Shown: positions 10,008 through 16,758 of the stretch, piece by piece
How positions within the stretch are numbered: position 1 is the first letter of the stretch
Layout of the letters: every line of letters starts with the position of its first letter
Source of the DNA: JBHHYR01 sp046757585
GTDB lineage: Bacteria > Desulfobacterota > Binatia > HRBIN30
Length of the DNA: 34,778 nt
NCBI GenBank assembly: GCA_046757585.1
Contig: JBHHYR010000016.1
Coordinates: 1 to 34,778 of the forward strand
Direction: 5' to 3'
Made by a program: the position numbers and the translations under genes
The notes under the pieces: generated by a model
Seen by the model: only the letters and a program-made list of their open reading frames with translations
What the model was told of the DNA's origin: nothing
Databases searched by the model: none

Positions 10008-10019
10008 TGTGACGTCACA
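10008..10019. promoter_or_regulatory. 12-bp perfect palindrome before the thiolase gene
   Basis: TGTGACGTCACA reads identically on both strands and ends two bases before the AGGGG ribosome-binding site (10021-10025) of the thiolase gene. It lies in the only divergent intergenic space of this area. The half-sites TGTGA and TCACA recall CRP-family sites, but the centre is two bases, not six, so it is not a standard CRP site. A dimeric repressor binding here would block ribosome access or early transcription. Function is inferred only from position and symmetry. Confidence 0.4.
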
Positions 10020-10032
10020 CAGGGGATGACAC

Positions 10033-11190
10033 ATGACGAGAGTGATCAAGGACCGTACGGCCATTGTGGGAATCGGGCAGACGCGGTTTGCGAAGGGGCT
10101 CGAGGACTCGGAGCTGTCGCTCGCCTGTCAAGCAGTCGCAGCCGCGATCGCAGATGCCGGCCTGACACCGGCCGACGTCGATGGCCTAGCGATGTATTCG
10201 ATGGAGAACGGCCGCGAGGTGGAAATTGCCCGCAACCTGGGCCTGGGCGACATCAGCTTCTTCTGCGAGATTGGCTACGGCGGCGGTGCCGGCTGCGCGA
10301 CAGTCGGTCACGCGGCCATGGGCGTGGCCACCGGCCAGTGCCGGGTGGCAGTAGCGTGGCGGGCCCGCAAGCGCGCGGCGAAGACCAGCCGCCCTTGGGC
10401 CCAAGTAGGCCAACGGATCAGCGGCGCGCCGCAGTGGACCCGCCCGTTCGGCTTGCTGCGGCCGGTCGACGAGATCGCGATGCTCGCGCGGCGCTACATG
10501 CATGAGTTCGGCGCCACACGTGACCACCTCGCCAACGTCGCGCTCGCGTTCCGCAAACACGCGAACCGCAACCCCAACGCGACGATGGGGAGCAAGACGC
10601 TCACCCGCGAACAGTATATGGCGGCGCGCTGGATCTCCGAACCTCTGTGCCTGTTCGACAATTGCCTCGAAACCGATGGGGCGTTGGCGGTGGTCATTGC
10701 ATCGGCCGCGCAGGCCAAAGACCTCAAGCACCCGCCCGTTTACATCCACGCCTTTGCGCAGAGCATCCCGCGCCAGCACCAGGTCATGACCAACTACTTC
10801 TGCGACGATCCGCTCGTCGGTCCGTCGCACGCTTGCGCGCGGCTTCTGTGGAGCCGGAGCGATTTCACGCCGGCGGACGTCCCGGTGGCACAGCTCTACG
10901 ACGCGTTCAGCCCCCTGATCCCGCTGTCGCTCGAAGGCTACGGATTCTGCAAGCGGGGGGAGGGAGCCGCGTTCACCAACGACGGCGCCCTCGAGTGGCC
11001 CGATGGCCGCTTGCCGACCAATACCTCCGGTGGTGGCATGTCGGAGGCGTACGTCCACGGCTTCAACCTGGTGCTCGAAGGGGTGCGCCAGATGCGGGGC
11101 ACCTCCACGTGCCAGGTCGGTGATGCCCCATGCTGTTTGGTGACTAGCGGCGAGGGCGTGCCAACCAGCGCCCTCTTGTTGCGGAGGTGA
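10033..11190 (+). CDS. Thiolase-like (SCP-x/lipid-transfer-related) acyl-CoA enzyme
   Basis: This 385-residue protein has the thiolase fold: an N-terminal AIVGIGQTRFAKG, a glycine-rich nucleophile region GYGGGAGCATVGHAAMG with Cys88, and a C-terminal NTSGGGMSEAYVHGF with His342. It is the SCP2-thiolase/lipid-transfer-like branch, which includes thiolytic enzymes and retro-aldolases such as Ltp2 of steroid side-chain degradation. Members of this branch often work with a DUF35 protein, and the next gene is one (4-base gap). Whether Cys88 is catalytic depends on alignment, because in many family members this position is not cysteine; I therefore do not choose between thiolysis and aldol cleavage. 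ATG 10033 has AGGGG seven bases upstream. The substrate is probably an acyl-CoA from fatty acid, terpenoid or steroid breakdown, inferred from neighbours. Confidence 0.82.
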   Translation: MTRVIKDRTAIVGIGQTRFAKGLEDSELSLACQAVAAAIADAGLTPADVDGLAMYSMENGREVEIARNLGLGDISFFCEIGYGGGAGCATVGHAAMGVATGQCRVAVAWRARKRAAKTSRPWAQVGQRISGAPQWTRPFGLLRPVDEIAMLARRYMHEFGATRDHLANVALAFRKHANRNPNATMGSKTLTREQYMAARWISEPLCLFDNCLETDGALAVVIASAAQAKDLKHPPVYIHAFAQSIPRQHQVMTNYFCDDPLVGPSHACARLLWSRSDFTPADVPVAQLYDAFSPLIPLSLEGYGFCKRGEGAAFTNDGALEWPDGRLPTNTSGGGMSEAYVHGFNLVLEGVRQMRGTSTCQVGDAPCCLVTSGEGVPTSALLLRR

Positions 11191-11194
11191 AAGT

Positions 11195-11629
11195 ATGGAG
11201 ACGGAACTGCTGTTGCCCGACATTGACGATCCGAACTTCCAGGCGTTCTGGGCTGGCACGGCGCGCGGCGAGCTGCGGATCCAAACGTGCGCCGACTGCC
11301 GCCGCAAACGTTTTCCACCGCGCCCCATGTGCTTTGCCTGCAACTCACTGCGTCACGAGTGGGTCCCCGTCGAGGGCCGAGGGACGATCTGGTCGTTCGT
11401 CGTGCCGCACCCGCCCCTGCTGCCAGCGTACGCCGCCCTGGCGCCGTACAATGTCATCGTTGTCGCGCTGGCCAGCGAGCCCGGCCTGCGTGTGGTGGGC
11501 AATCTGGTTGCAGGGGTTGGCGGTCGTATCAACCAGATCGACCCGGCGACGATCCGGATCGGCGAACCCGTGCGCGTGGTGTTCGAGCAGATCGGCGGCG
11601 TCTTCTTACCACGCTGGGTGCGTGCGTGA
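11195..11629 (+). CDS. DUF35 zinc-ribbon/OB-fold acyl-CoA-binding partner protein
   Basis: This 144-residue protein has a rubredoxin-like zinc ribbon, with C32 and C35 in CADC and C46 and C49 in CFAC, followed by an OB-fold beta domain (GRGTIWSFVV, PYNVIVVAL, GEPVRVVFEQ). Such proteins pair with thiolase-like enzymes and hydratases, where they help hold the acyl-CoA and complete the active assembly, as ChsH2-DUF35 does with Ltp2. Here it starts four bases after the thiolase stop with GGAGG at 11183-11187, seven bases before ATG 11195, so the two genes are co-transcribed and the proteins probably form a complex. A REP-like non-coding stretch follows, which may end the transcript. A second gene set for upstream side-chain oxidation is not in the window. 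Confidence 0.87.
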   Translation: METELLLPDIDDPNFQAFWAGTARGELRIQTCADCRRKRFPPRPMCFACNSLRHEWVPVEGRGTIWSFVVPHPPLLPAYAALAPYNVIVVALASEPGLRVVGNLVAGVGGRINQIDPATIRIGEPVRVVFEQIGGVFLPRWVRA

Positions 11630-11659
11630 ACTACAGGGGTTGCGGGCGCAGTTGTGTCA

Positions 11660-11745
11660 TCCGCTTACACTGGCCCTGTCCCGGAGGGCGAGGGAAAGCC
11701 CCTGTGTCTCCCGTTCGCGCGGGGAGAACGGAAGGGGAGTTGGCC
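11660..11745. repeat. REP-like GC-rich intergenic repeat
   Basis: The segment contains nested imperfect inverted repeats: CCCTGTCCC against GGGCGAGGG, and TCTCCC against GGGAGA around an eight-base centre. One plus-strand frame reads HPLTLALSRRARESP. That phrase is a well-known spurious translation of GC-rich extragenic repeats scattered in many environmental bacterial genomes. I see only one copy in the window, so the repeat status rests on recognition of the type. Confidence 0.5.
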
Positions 11746-11835
11746 GGCAGCGCTGATCCATGGGCGTCCGCCGCTTTGAGACAAGTGCAGCGCCACGCCA
11801 GCGAGACCGCCCGCGCGGCGCTGCTACGGAAGGAA

Positions 11836-11858
11836 TTGGCTGAGGGGGGTTCAGCCAA
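11836..11858. other. Perfect 8-bp stem-loop
   Basis: TTGGCTGA (11836-11843) pairs with TCAGCCAA (11851-11858) around a loop of six G and one T. No T-run follows on either strand, so a rho-independent terminator is unlikely. It could be part of the neighbouring repeat or an mRNA 3'-end stabiliser for the thiolase/DUF35 transcript. Confidence 0.45.
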
Positions 11859-12086
11859 CGCTACGCTACCGCGTTCGGCGCGGCGTGCAAGGGCTTTTGC
11901 TATGAAAAAAAGTCACGTTACGCATTAGAATCGTAAACGAATGACGCCGGACGAATCCATGCCACCAGGTTCCCGGGGGACCACACCATCCCTGTCGCGC
12001 CGGTTGCCTCTTCGAGCCGTAGCGGGCACCATGGTGTACCCATGTGCCGCGATCGCAGGGTGTGAGCGGCGCGGTATCACGTGGAG

Positions 12087-12092
12087 AGGAGG
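12087..12092 (+). promoter_or_regulatory. Strong Shine-Dalgarno that decides the monooxygenase start
   Basis: AGGAGG, eight bases before GTG 12101. The frame is open back to an ATG at 12044, but the family's N-terminus begins at the GTG. Confidence 0.7.
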
Positions 12093-12100
12093 TACCAATC

Positions 12101-12466
12101 GTGATCGTCGTAACGAACCGTATTCCCGTGGCCCCGGGTCAGGAAGCCGCCTTCGAGGATCGCTTCCGGCATCGCGCCCACCTCATCGACCGTTCGCCCG
12201 GGTTCATCAAGAATCAAGTGCTCCGGCCTGTTCAGCGCCGGTTCAACCATCAGACAAACGCGTGGGAAGAAACAGCCGAGCCGGGTTACTACCTCGTGCA
12301 AACTCACTGGGAAGACGAACAGGCGTTCTGGGATTGGACGAAAAGTGAAGCGTTCCGCGCCGCACACAGCGACCGGCCGCCGGCGGAGATGTTTGCGGGC
12401 CCGAACGTGCTGGAAATTCACGAGGTGATTCTCAGCACGGAACGGCGCGACGCGCCGGAAGGGTAG
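12101..12466 (+). CDS. IsdG/HmoA-like antibiotic-biosynthesis-monooxygenase-fold protein
   Basis: This is a 121-residue ferredoxin-like ABM domain, usually a dimer. Three residues match the IsdG/IsdI heme-oxygenase triad: Asn6 in VVTNRIPV, Trp79 in FWDWTKSEAF and His89 in FRAAHSD. The Trp-to-His distance is ten residues, as in staphylococcal IsdG (Trp67, His77). This supports a heme-degrading or heme-binding activity rather than a generic quinol oxygenase, but the assignment is from motif spacing alone. The GTG start at 12101 has an excellent AGGAGG. The 12044 ATG would add 19 residues with no family match. The gene is separated from the epoxide hydrolase by 90 bp, so shared transcription is possible but not shown. 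No heme uptake genes are nearby. Confidence 0.75.
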   Translation: MIVVTNRIPVAPGQEAAFEDRFRHRAHLIDRSPGFIKNQVLRPVQRRFNHQTNAWEETAEPGYYLVQTHWEDEQAFWDWTKSEAFRAAHSDRPPAEMFAGPNVLEIHEVILSTERRDAPEG

Positions 12467-12556
12467 GGCGCTCCGCGGGCACCGCCCCGGGAGTACGGCG
12501 CGCCGTGGCCGGTGGATACCCCGCGCTCGATGGTGTAGATCCTGAGTACCGGTCGT

Positions 12557-13732
12557 ATGAAGATTGAGCCGTTCCATATTCACGTCCCGGACGCTGTCAT
12601 CGCGGACCTGCAAGCGCGACTGCGCCGGACCCGCTGGCCCGATCAAATCGCGGATTCTGGTTGGACCTACGGGACCGATGTCGCGTACATGCGGGAACTC
12701 GTGCAGTACTGGCTCGATGACTTCGACTGGCGGGCGCAAGAGGCGGCCTTGAACCGGTTTGCCCACTTTCGAACCGAGGTCGATGGTTTTGGGTTGCACT
12801 ACATTCACGAGCACGGCCGCGGTGCCGCGCCTCTGCCGCTGCTGATTAGTCACGGCTGGCCGGGCTCCTTCGTCGAGTTCACCGACATCATCGGGCCCCT
12901 CACCGACCCGGCGGCGCATGGCGGTGACCCCGCCGATGCTTTCGACCTTGTGATCCCGTCGCTGCCCGGTTACGGGTTTTCCGACCGCCCCGCCATGCCC
13001 GGCATGGACGTGACGCGTGTTGCCGCCCTGCTCGCAGGGCTCATGGACGGCTTGGGGTACCGCCGCTTCGGCGCCCAGGGCGGTGACTGGGGTGCGGCAA
13101 TCGCGACCGCGCTGGGCGCTGCCTTCGGGGACCGGGTGTGCGGGATCCACCTCAACATGCTGATCGCTGCGCGGCCCGGTGGGCGTGATCCGGCGACGCT
13201 CTCAGACGAGGAGCGCGGGGTGCTTGACCGGTTCAGCCGCTTTCGCAAGGAGGAAACCGCGTACATGCAAATCCAGGGCACCAAGCCGCAAACGTTGGGG
13301 TACGCGTTGAACGATTCCCCTGCCGGCTTGGCTGCGTGGATCGTCGAGAAGTTTCGCAGCTGGAGCGACTGCGGCGGTGACATCGAGCGGCGTTTCACCA
13401 AGGATCGCCTGCTCACGAACATCATGCTGTACTGGGTTACTGAAACTATCAACTCCTCGATTCGGCTCTATTACGAGACCATGCACAACCCGGCTTTGGG
13501 CGGCGGGCTGGAAGGCGACCTGGACGCTGCCTTCCAGGTTGCAGTGCCCACAGGCGCTGCTATTTTCCCCCAAGAGATCTTTACACCGCCGCGTGCCTGG
13601 GCGGAACGGACCTACCATATTACCCGCTGGACAGAGATGCCTGCAGGGGGCCACTTCGCTGCCATGGAAGAACCCGCCGCCCTGGTGGAGGACATCCGAG
13701 CCTTTTTCCGCCCGCTGCGTGCGCTTGGTTGA
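12557..13732 (+). CDS. Microsomal-type epoxide hydrolase
   Basis: This 391-residue alpha/beta hydrolase hydrolyses epoxides to diols. The N-terminal ~100 residues are the EHN cap-like domain (EPFHIHVPDAVIADLQARL, then WPDQ). The core has the oxyanion motif HGWPGS (H99-S104), the nucleophile Asp177 in GGDWGA, cap tyrosines in RLYYETM and the catalytic His366 in PAGGHFAAMEEP. The usual size of the family is about 380-400 residues, so it is full length. ATG 12557 lacks an evident Shine-Dalgarno sequence. It lies among degradative genes and may process epoxides formed from terpenes, aromatics or fatty acids; the true substrate cannot be read from sequence. A 12-base palindrome ACGGCGCGCCGT occurs upstream at 12495-12506. 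Confidence 0.9.
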   Translation: MKIEPFHIHVPDAVIADLQARLRRTRWPDQIADSGWTYGTDVAYMRELVQYWLDDFDWRAQEAALNRFAHFRTEVDGFGLHYIHEHGRGAAPLPLLISHGWPGSFVEFTDIIGPLTDPAAHGGDPADAFDLVIPSLPGYGFSDRPAMPGMDVTRVAALLAGLMDGLGYRRFGAQGGDWGAAIATALGAAFGDRVCGIHLNMLIAARPGGRDPATLSDEERGVLDRFSRFRKEETAYMQIQGTKPQTLGYALNDSPAGLAAWIVEKFRSWSDCGGDIERRFTKDRLLTNIMLYWVTETINSSIRLYYETMHNPALGGGLEGDLDAAFQVAVPTGAAIFPQEIFTPPRAWAERTYHITRWTEMPAGGHFAAMEEPAALVEDIRAFFRPLRALG

Positions 13733-13830
13733 GACGGTGTGTCAGACTGCGAGCGTCAGACATCCGATGGCGGCAGGGTACCGGTGTGCAAAGGCCACCT
13801 TCAGGAAGGCCCTGGCGGCTCGCCACTGGC

Positions 13831-13845
13831 CACGGGTTTCCCGTG
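13831..13845 (+). other. Short hairpin before the esterase ribosome-binding site
   Basis: CACGGG (13831-13836) and CCCGTG (13840-13845) form a 6-bp stem with a TTT loop. It ends four bases before the AGGGG ribosome-binding site (13850-13854) of the next gene. It may modulate translation; there is no poly-T, so it is not a typical terminator. Confidence 0.3.
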
Positions 13846-13858
13846 CTGCAGGGGAGCG

Positions 13859-14791
13859 ATGAGTCTACACCCCCAAGTACACAGGCTCCTCGAGCAGTTC
13901 ACCGCGATGGGGGCGCCGCCCCTCAATACGCTCTCGCCGCCGGACGCTCGGCGGGCTGCAGCGGCGTTGGCAAGCCTGCACGGCGCAGGGGAGCCAGTCG
14001 CCAAGGTCGAAGATGGAACCATCACCGGTCCGGCAGGCCAGCTGCCTGTGCGCATCTATACTCCCGCGGGCAACGGTCCGTTTCCGGCGCTGCTCTACTT
14101 CCACGGTGGCGGCTGGGTGATTGGCGACCTCGATACGATGGACGGTCCGTGCCGTGTTCTCACAAACGCGGCCGGCTGTGTCGTGGTGTCTGTGGGCTAC
14201 CGTCTGGCCCCCGAGCACAAGTTTCCCGCTGCCATGGAGGACGCAGTGGCTGCAACGCAATGGGTGACGGCGCACGCTGGAAGCCTCAACGCCGACCCCG
14301 CCCGCGTCGCCGTTGGCGGTGATAGTGCGGGCGCCAATCTCGCCGCCGCGGTGGCGCTTGCGACACGGGACCGTGGGGAACTGCCACTAGCCTACCAACT
14401 CCTGGTGTACCCGGTGACGGACGCCGCGTGCGATACGGCTTCCTATCGCGAGAACGCGGACGGTTACTTGCTGACAAAGGACATGATGCTCTGGTTCTGG
14501 CACCACTACCTGCGGAGCGATGCCGACCGGTGCGATCCGCGCGCCTCGCCCTTGCGTGCCCGCAGCCTTCGCGGGCTGCCGCCGGCGCTGGTGATCACGG
14601 CCGAGTTTGATCCGCTGCGCGATGAAGGGGAGGCCTATGCGGCACGATTGCGTGACGCGGGAGTTTTCGTCCAGCACACGCGCTACGACGGCATGATCCA
14701 TGGCTTCTTCGGTATGGCGTCGGTTCTCGATACGGCGAGAGCGGCTCTGGCCGAGGCTGCCTTGGCCTTGCGATCCGCCTTTGCCCGTTGA
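13859..14791 (+). CDS. HSL-family alpha/beta hydrolase (carboxylesterase)
   Basis: This 310-residue esterase belongs to the hormone-sensitive-lipase family. It has the oxyanion motif HGGG (residues 82-85, in YFHGGGWVIGD), the nucleophile Ser156 in GDSAGAN, Asp251 in EFDPLRDEG and His281 in IHGFFG. Such enzymes hydrolyse short- to medium-chain esters. The ATG at 13859 is preferred: AGGGG at 13850-13854 lies close upstream, and the protein then starts MSLHPQVHRLLEQF as in the family. The open frame goes back to 13739, but the extra 40 residues are cysteine- and arginine-rich and show no match. It follows the epoxide hydrolase by 126 bp and precedes a pterin dehydratase by 45 bp. No signal peptide, so it acts in the cytoplasm. 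Confidence 0.9.
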   Translation: MSLHPQVHRLLEQFTAMGAPPLNTLSPPDARRAAAALASLHGAGEPVAKVEDGTITGPAGQLPVRIYTPAGNGPFPALLYFHGGGWVIGDLDTMDGPCRVLTNAAGCVVVSVGYRLAPEHKFPAAMEDAVAATQWVTAHAGSLNADPARVAVGGDSAGANLAAAVALATRDRGELPLAYQLLVYPVTDAACDTASYRENADGYLLTKDMMLWFWHHYLRSDADRCDPRASPLRARSLRGLPPALVITAEFDPLRDEGEAYAARLRDAGVFVQHTRYDGMIHGFFGMASVLDTARAALAEAALALRSAFAR

Positions 14792-14836
14792 TAATAGCGC
14801 AGCTGCGCTGGAATCCGTGATGACTCGAGACAGACA

Positions 14837-15193
14837 ATGCCGCGCTTAGCAGAGCGAGACTGCGTGCCGTGCAAAGGGGGCACGCCGCCGCTGACTGCGG
14901 AGGAAACAGAGCCCCTGATCGCGCAGCTCGACGCGTGGAACAGAGTCGACAATCACCATCTGGAGAAGCGCTACAAACTCAAGAATTTCGCGCAAGCGCT
15001 CGAGCTCGTGAACCGTATCGGTGCCGTTGCCGAGCAGCAGAATCACCACCCGGATATTACGCTCGCGTGGGGAAGGGTGGAAATCAAGATCTGGACCCAC
15101 AAGGTCAACGGCCTCACGGAAAGCGATTTCATCTTTGCAGCCAAATGTGACGCGGCGCATGCGGGCATGGTAAGCTCGCTGCAGTCGGCGTGA
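14837..15193 (+). CDS. phhB: Pterin-4a-carbinolamine dehydratase
   Basis: This 118-residue protein dehydrates 4a-hydroxytetrahydropterin, the product left by pterin-dependent hydroxylases such as phenylalanine hydroxylase, so that the cofactor can be recycled. The signature is clear: His70-His71-Pro72 in EQQNHHPD, then a beta strand VEIKIWTHKVNGLTESDF with His88 and Asp97. The length fits the family. No aromatic amino acid hydroxylase gene is in the window, so the hydroxylase partner is elsewhere; in some bacteria this protein also has moonlighting or molybdopterin-related roles. Four cysteines (positions 9, 12 and two later ones) include an N-terminal CVPC that recalls a common N-terminal extension of bacterial members. 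The start ATG 14837 lacks a strong ribosome-binding site. Confidence 0.9.
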   Translation: MPRLAERDCVPCKGGTPPLTAEETEPLIAQLDAWNRVDNHHLEKRYKLKNFAQALELVNRIGAVAEQQNHHPDITLAWGRVEIKIWTHKVNGLTESDFIFAAKCDAAHAGMVSSLQSA

Positions 15194-15311
15194 GGCGCCA
15201 TGTTCTGCCGCTCCGGCGGTGACCGCACCCGGGAATGGACGGTCAGGCCGGCATCACGTTGGGGTGACGCAAGGTCTGTGGCGAAGCGGCGCAGCACGCA
15301 AGGCGTCCCGC

Positions 15312-16460
15312 CTATGCCAGTCCGTAAACGCCGGCGACGTTCTCGCCGAGCAGCTTCTGACGCGCTCCAGCGTCCAAAGCACCCGCCAGCTGGTGGAGCT
15401 CCTTCATGTAATCCGGGCCGTGGTCGCTGTGGGGAAAATCGGAGGCCCACAGGAAGCGGTCGGGACCGACGTAGTTGATGATGGGAGGCAGCGCGCGCTC
15501 GTCGGGATCACACGCCACCCAGCACTGCCGGCGTACGTACGTGCTCGGACACTCGCGCAGCGGCATGGTGACGCGCAGCGGGCCCTTGTAGAAAGCGTCC
15601 ATCCGATCGAGCCAGAAACCCAGCCAGCCAGCGCCTGCCTCCAGGATGACCAGCTTGAGCCGTGGAAACCGGTCGAAGGTCGCGAAGAGGAAGAAGGTGG
15701 CGAACGCTTGCTGCACTGCCTGCGTGAACATGAGCTGCAGGTACCAGATTCCTTGCAACACCCCTTCGGGCCAGGTGAGCCCCGCGAAGCGATGGTGCAC
15801 GCTGCGGGCGGTGGGATCGATGCCAGTGTGGATGGCGACCGGGACGGCGAGCTCTTCGGCGGCAGCCCACAGTGGATCGTGTGCCGGGTGCCCGTGCGGG
15901 AGGCCGCTCAGCGTAAACGGCAGAACGAACGCGCCGCGTGCCCCGGCCCGCACCGCACGGCGCAGCTCCGCCACCGCGCCGCCGACATCCCCGAGTGAGA
16001 GGTGCGCGATGGGGACCAGGCGCCCGTGGCTGCCGGCACAGAACTCTTCGATCCAGCGGTTGTACGCGCGACAGTGCGCGAGCGCGTAGCCGGCATCTGT
16101 GACCTCGGCCTCCCACTGCAGGCCGAGGCTGGGGTAGAGCAGCGCGTGCGAGATTCCCTCCCGATCCAACAGAGCGAGCCGCGCCGTGGGGTCGGTGGCC
16201 GCCGCCGGCGCGTTCTCCACATACCGGCCCGAAAGCGTCGCAGTGGCCAGCTCCTCGAGCGTCTTGCCCATACCGCCGAAGCCACCGAGCATCTGCGAAG
16301 TCGTGAGCTGCGCCGGTCGCCGGTCGATTTCCAGCACGTCTTGCCCGTCCGCACCGCGCCGGACACGGATGGCGCGTGCCCGGTACGCCGGCTCCACGTA
16401 CCGCTCCCACATGTCGGGCGGCTCCAGCACGTGCCCGTCTGCATCGATGACTCGCTCCAT
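15312..16460 (-). CDS. Amidohydrolase-2 family metal-dependent hydrolase or decarboxylase
   Basis: This 382-residue TIM-barrel protein is related to the ACMSD family (aminocarboxymuconate-semialdehyde and gamma-resorcylate decarboxylases). It begins VIDADGHVLEP, where Asp6, Asp8 and His10 stand in the usual N-terminal metal-site position, and has His211 in AIHTGIDP and Asp341 in WASDFPHSDHGP. The canonical HxH is replaced by DxDxH, as in a large uncharacterised branch that includes predicted hydrolases of xenobiotic and lipid pathways. Function is thus uncertain: decarboxylation or C-C/C-N hydrolysis of a cyclic or aromatic acid. An AAGGAGG stretch at 16490-16484 lies 23 bases before ATG 16460, too far to be the direct ribosome-binding site. 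It converges on the pterin dehydratase and is divergent from phoU. Confidence 0.82.
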   Translation of the reverse strand: MERVIDADGHVLEPPDMWERYVEPAYRARAIRVRRGADGQDVLEIDRRPAQLTTSQMLGGFGGMGKTLEELATATLSGRYVENAPAAATDPTARLALLDREGISHALLYPSLGLQWEAEVTDAGYALAHCRAYNRWIEEFCAGSHGRLVPIAHLSLGDVGGAVAELRRAVRAGARGAFVLPFTLSGLPHGHPAHDPLWAAAEELAVPVAIHTGIDPTARSVHHRFAGLTWPEGVLQGIWYLQLMFTQAVQQAFATFFLFATFDRFPRLKLVILEAGAGWLGFWLDRMDAFYKGPLRVTMPLRECPSTYVRRQCWVACDPDERALPPIINYVGPDRFLWASDFPHSDHGPDYMKELHQLAGALDAGARQKLLGENVAGVYGLA

Positions 16461-16575
16461 TGTGTACGTCGTGGCCGTGCCCCCCTCCTTCCAGTGCAGA
16501 TGGGACGGTACGGCCGGACCACGACAACTTGTATAACGGCTCGACGGACCTGTCCACTGACCACCGTCGGGCGAG

Positions 16576-16631
16576 GTATCACCAAACCGTCATCCGCCCG
16601 TAACCAAATTGCCATATTCGTTTCGTATGCT
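16576..16631 (+). promoter_or_regulatory. Putative Pho box array and -10 element of the phoUBR operon
   Basis: Seven-base direct repeats occur every 11 bases: GTATCAC (16576), CCGTCAT (16587), CCGTAAC (16598), TTGCCAT (16609) and a weaker GTTTCGT (16620). They match the PhoB consensus CTGTCAY at five to six of seven positions (the last at four). The fourth repeat is followed by a ten-base spacer and TATGCT (16626-16631), the spacing seen between Pho box and -10 in the E. coli phoA promoter, where the Pho box replaces the -35. This predicts PhoB control of phoU-phoB-phoR, hence autoregulation. The leader to ATG 16759 would be about 120 bases. Confidence 0.6.
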
Positions 16632-16758
16632 GCTCGGCACTATGGATAACCCGCCTGCAGGTGGTGGCGTTTGCCGGCCAGGGGCCGAAGTCGGTGCGGG
16701 GGAGGCGGCTTTGCAGCACGGCGGCAAACGAGTAGAATTCGATGCGACGGACCCAGCA

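Larger units (their letters stand above)
11630..12100. other. Intergenic stretch with REP-like repeat, stem-loop and AT-rich patch
   Basis: These 471 bases hold no gene I can support. From left to right there is a GC-rich REP-like segment (11660-11745), a hairpin (11836-11858) and an AT-rich run around 11900-11940 that includes TAGAAT at 11926-11931, a plausible -10 element, though I see no good -35 at 17 bases. The short open frames across it translate to the Arg/Pro/Ser-rich nonsense typical of such repeats. The final bases carry the ribosome-binding site of the monooxygenase gene. Confidence 0.6.

Noticed and set aside
10186..11343. 385-codon minus-strand open frame opposite the thiolase gene
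   Set aside because: The thiolase motifs and ribosome-binding site are on the plus strand, and the antisense frame runs past the gene without matching any family.
12495..12506. Palindrome ACGGCGCGCCGT before the epoxide hydrolase as an operator
   Set aside because: In GC-rich DNA such GC palindromes are common; it is 50 bases from the start with no promoter elements beside it.
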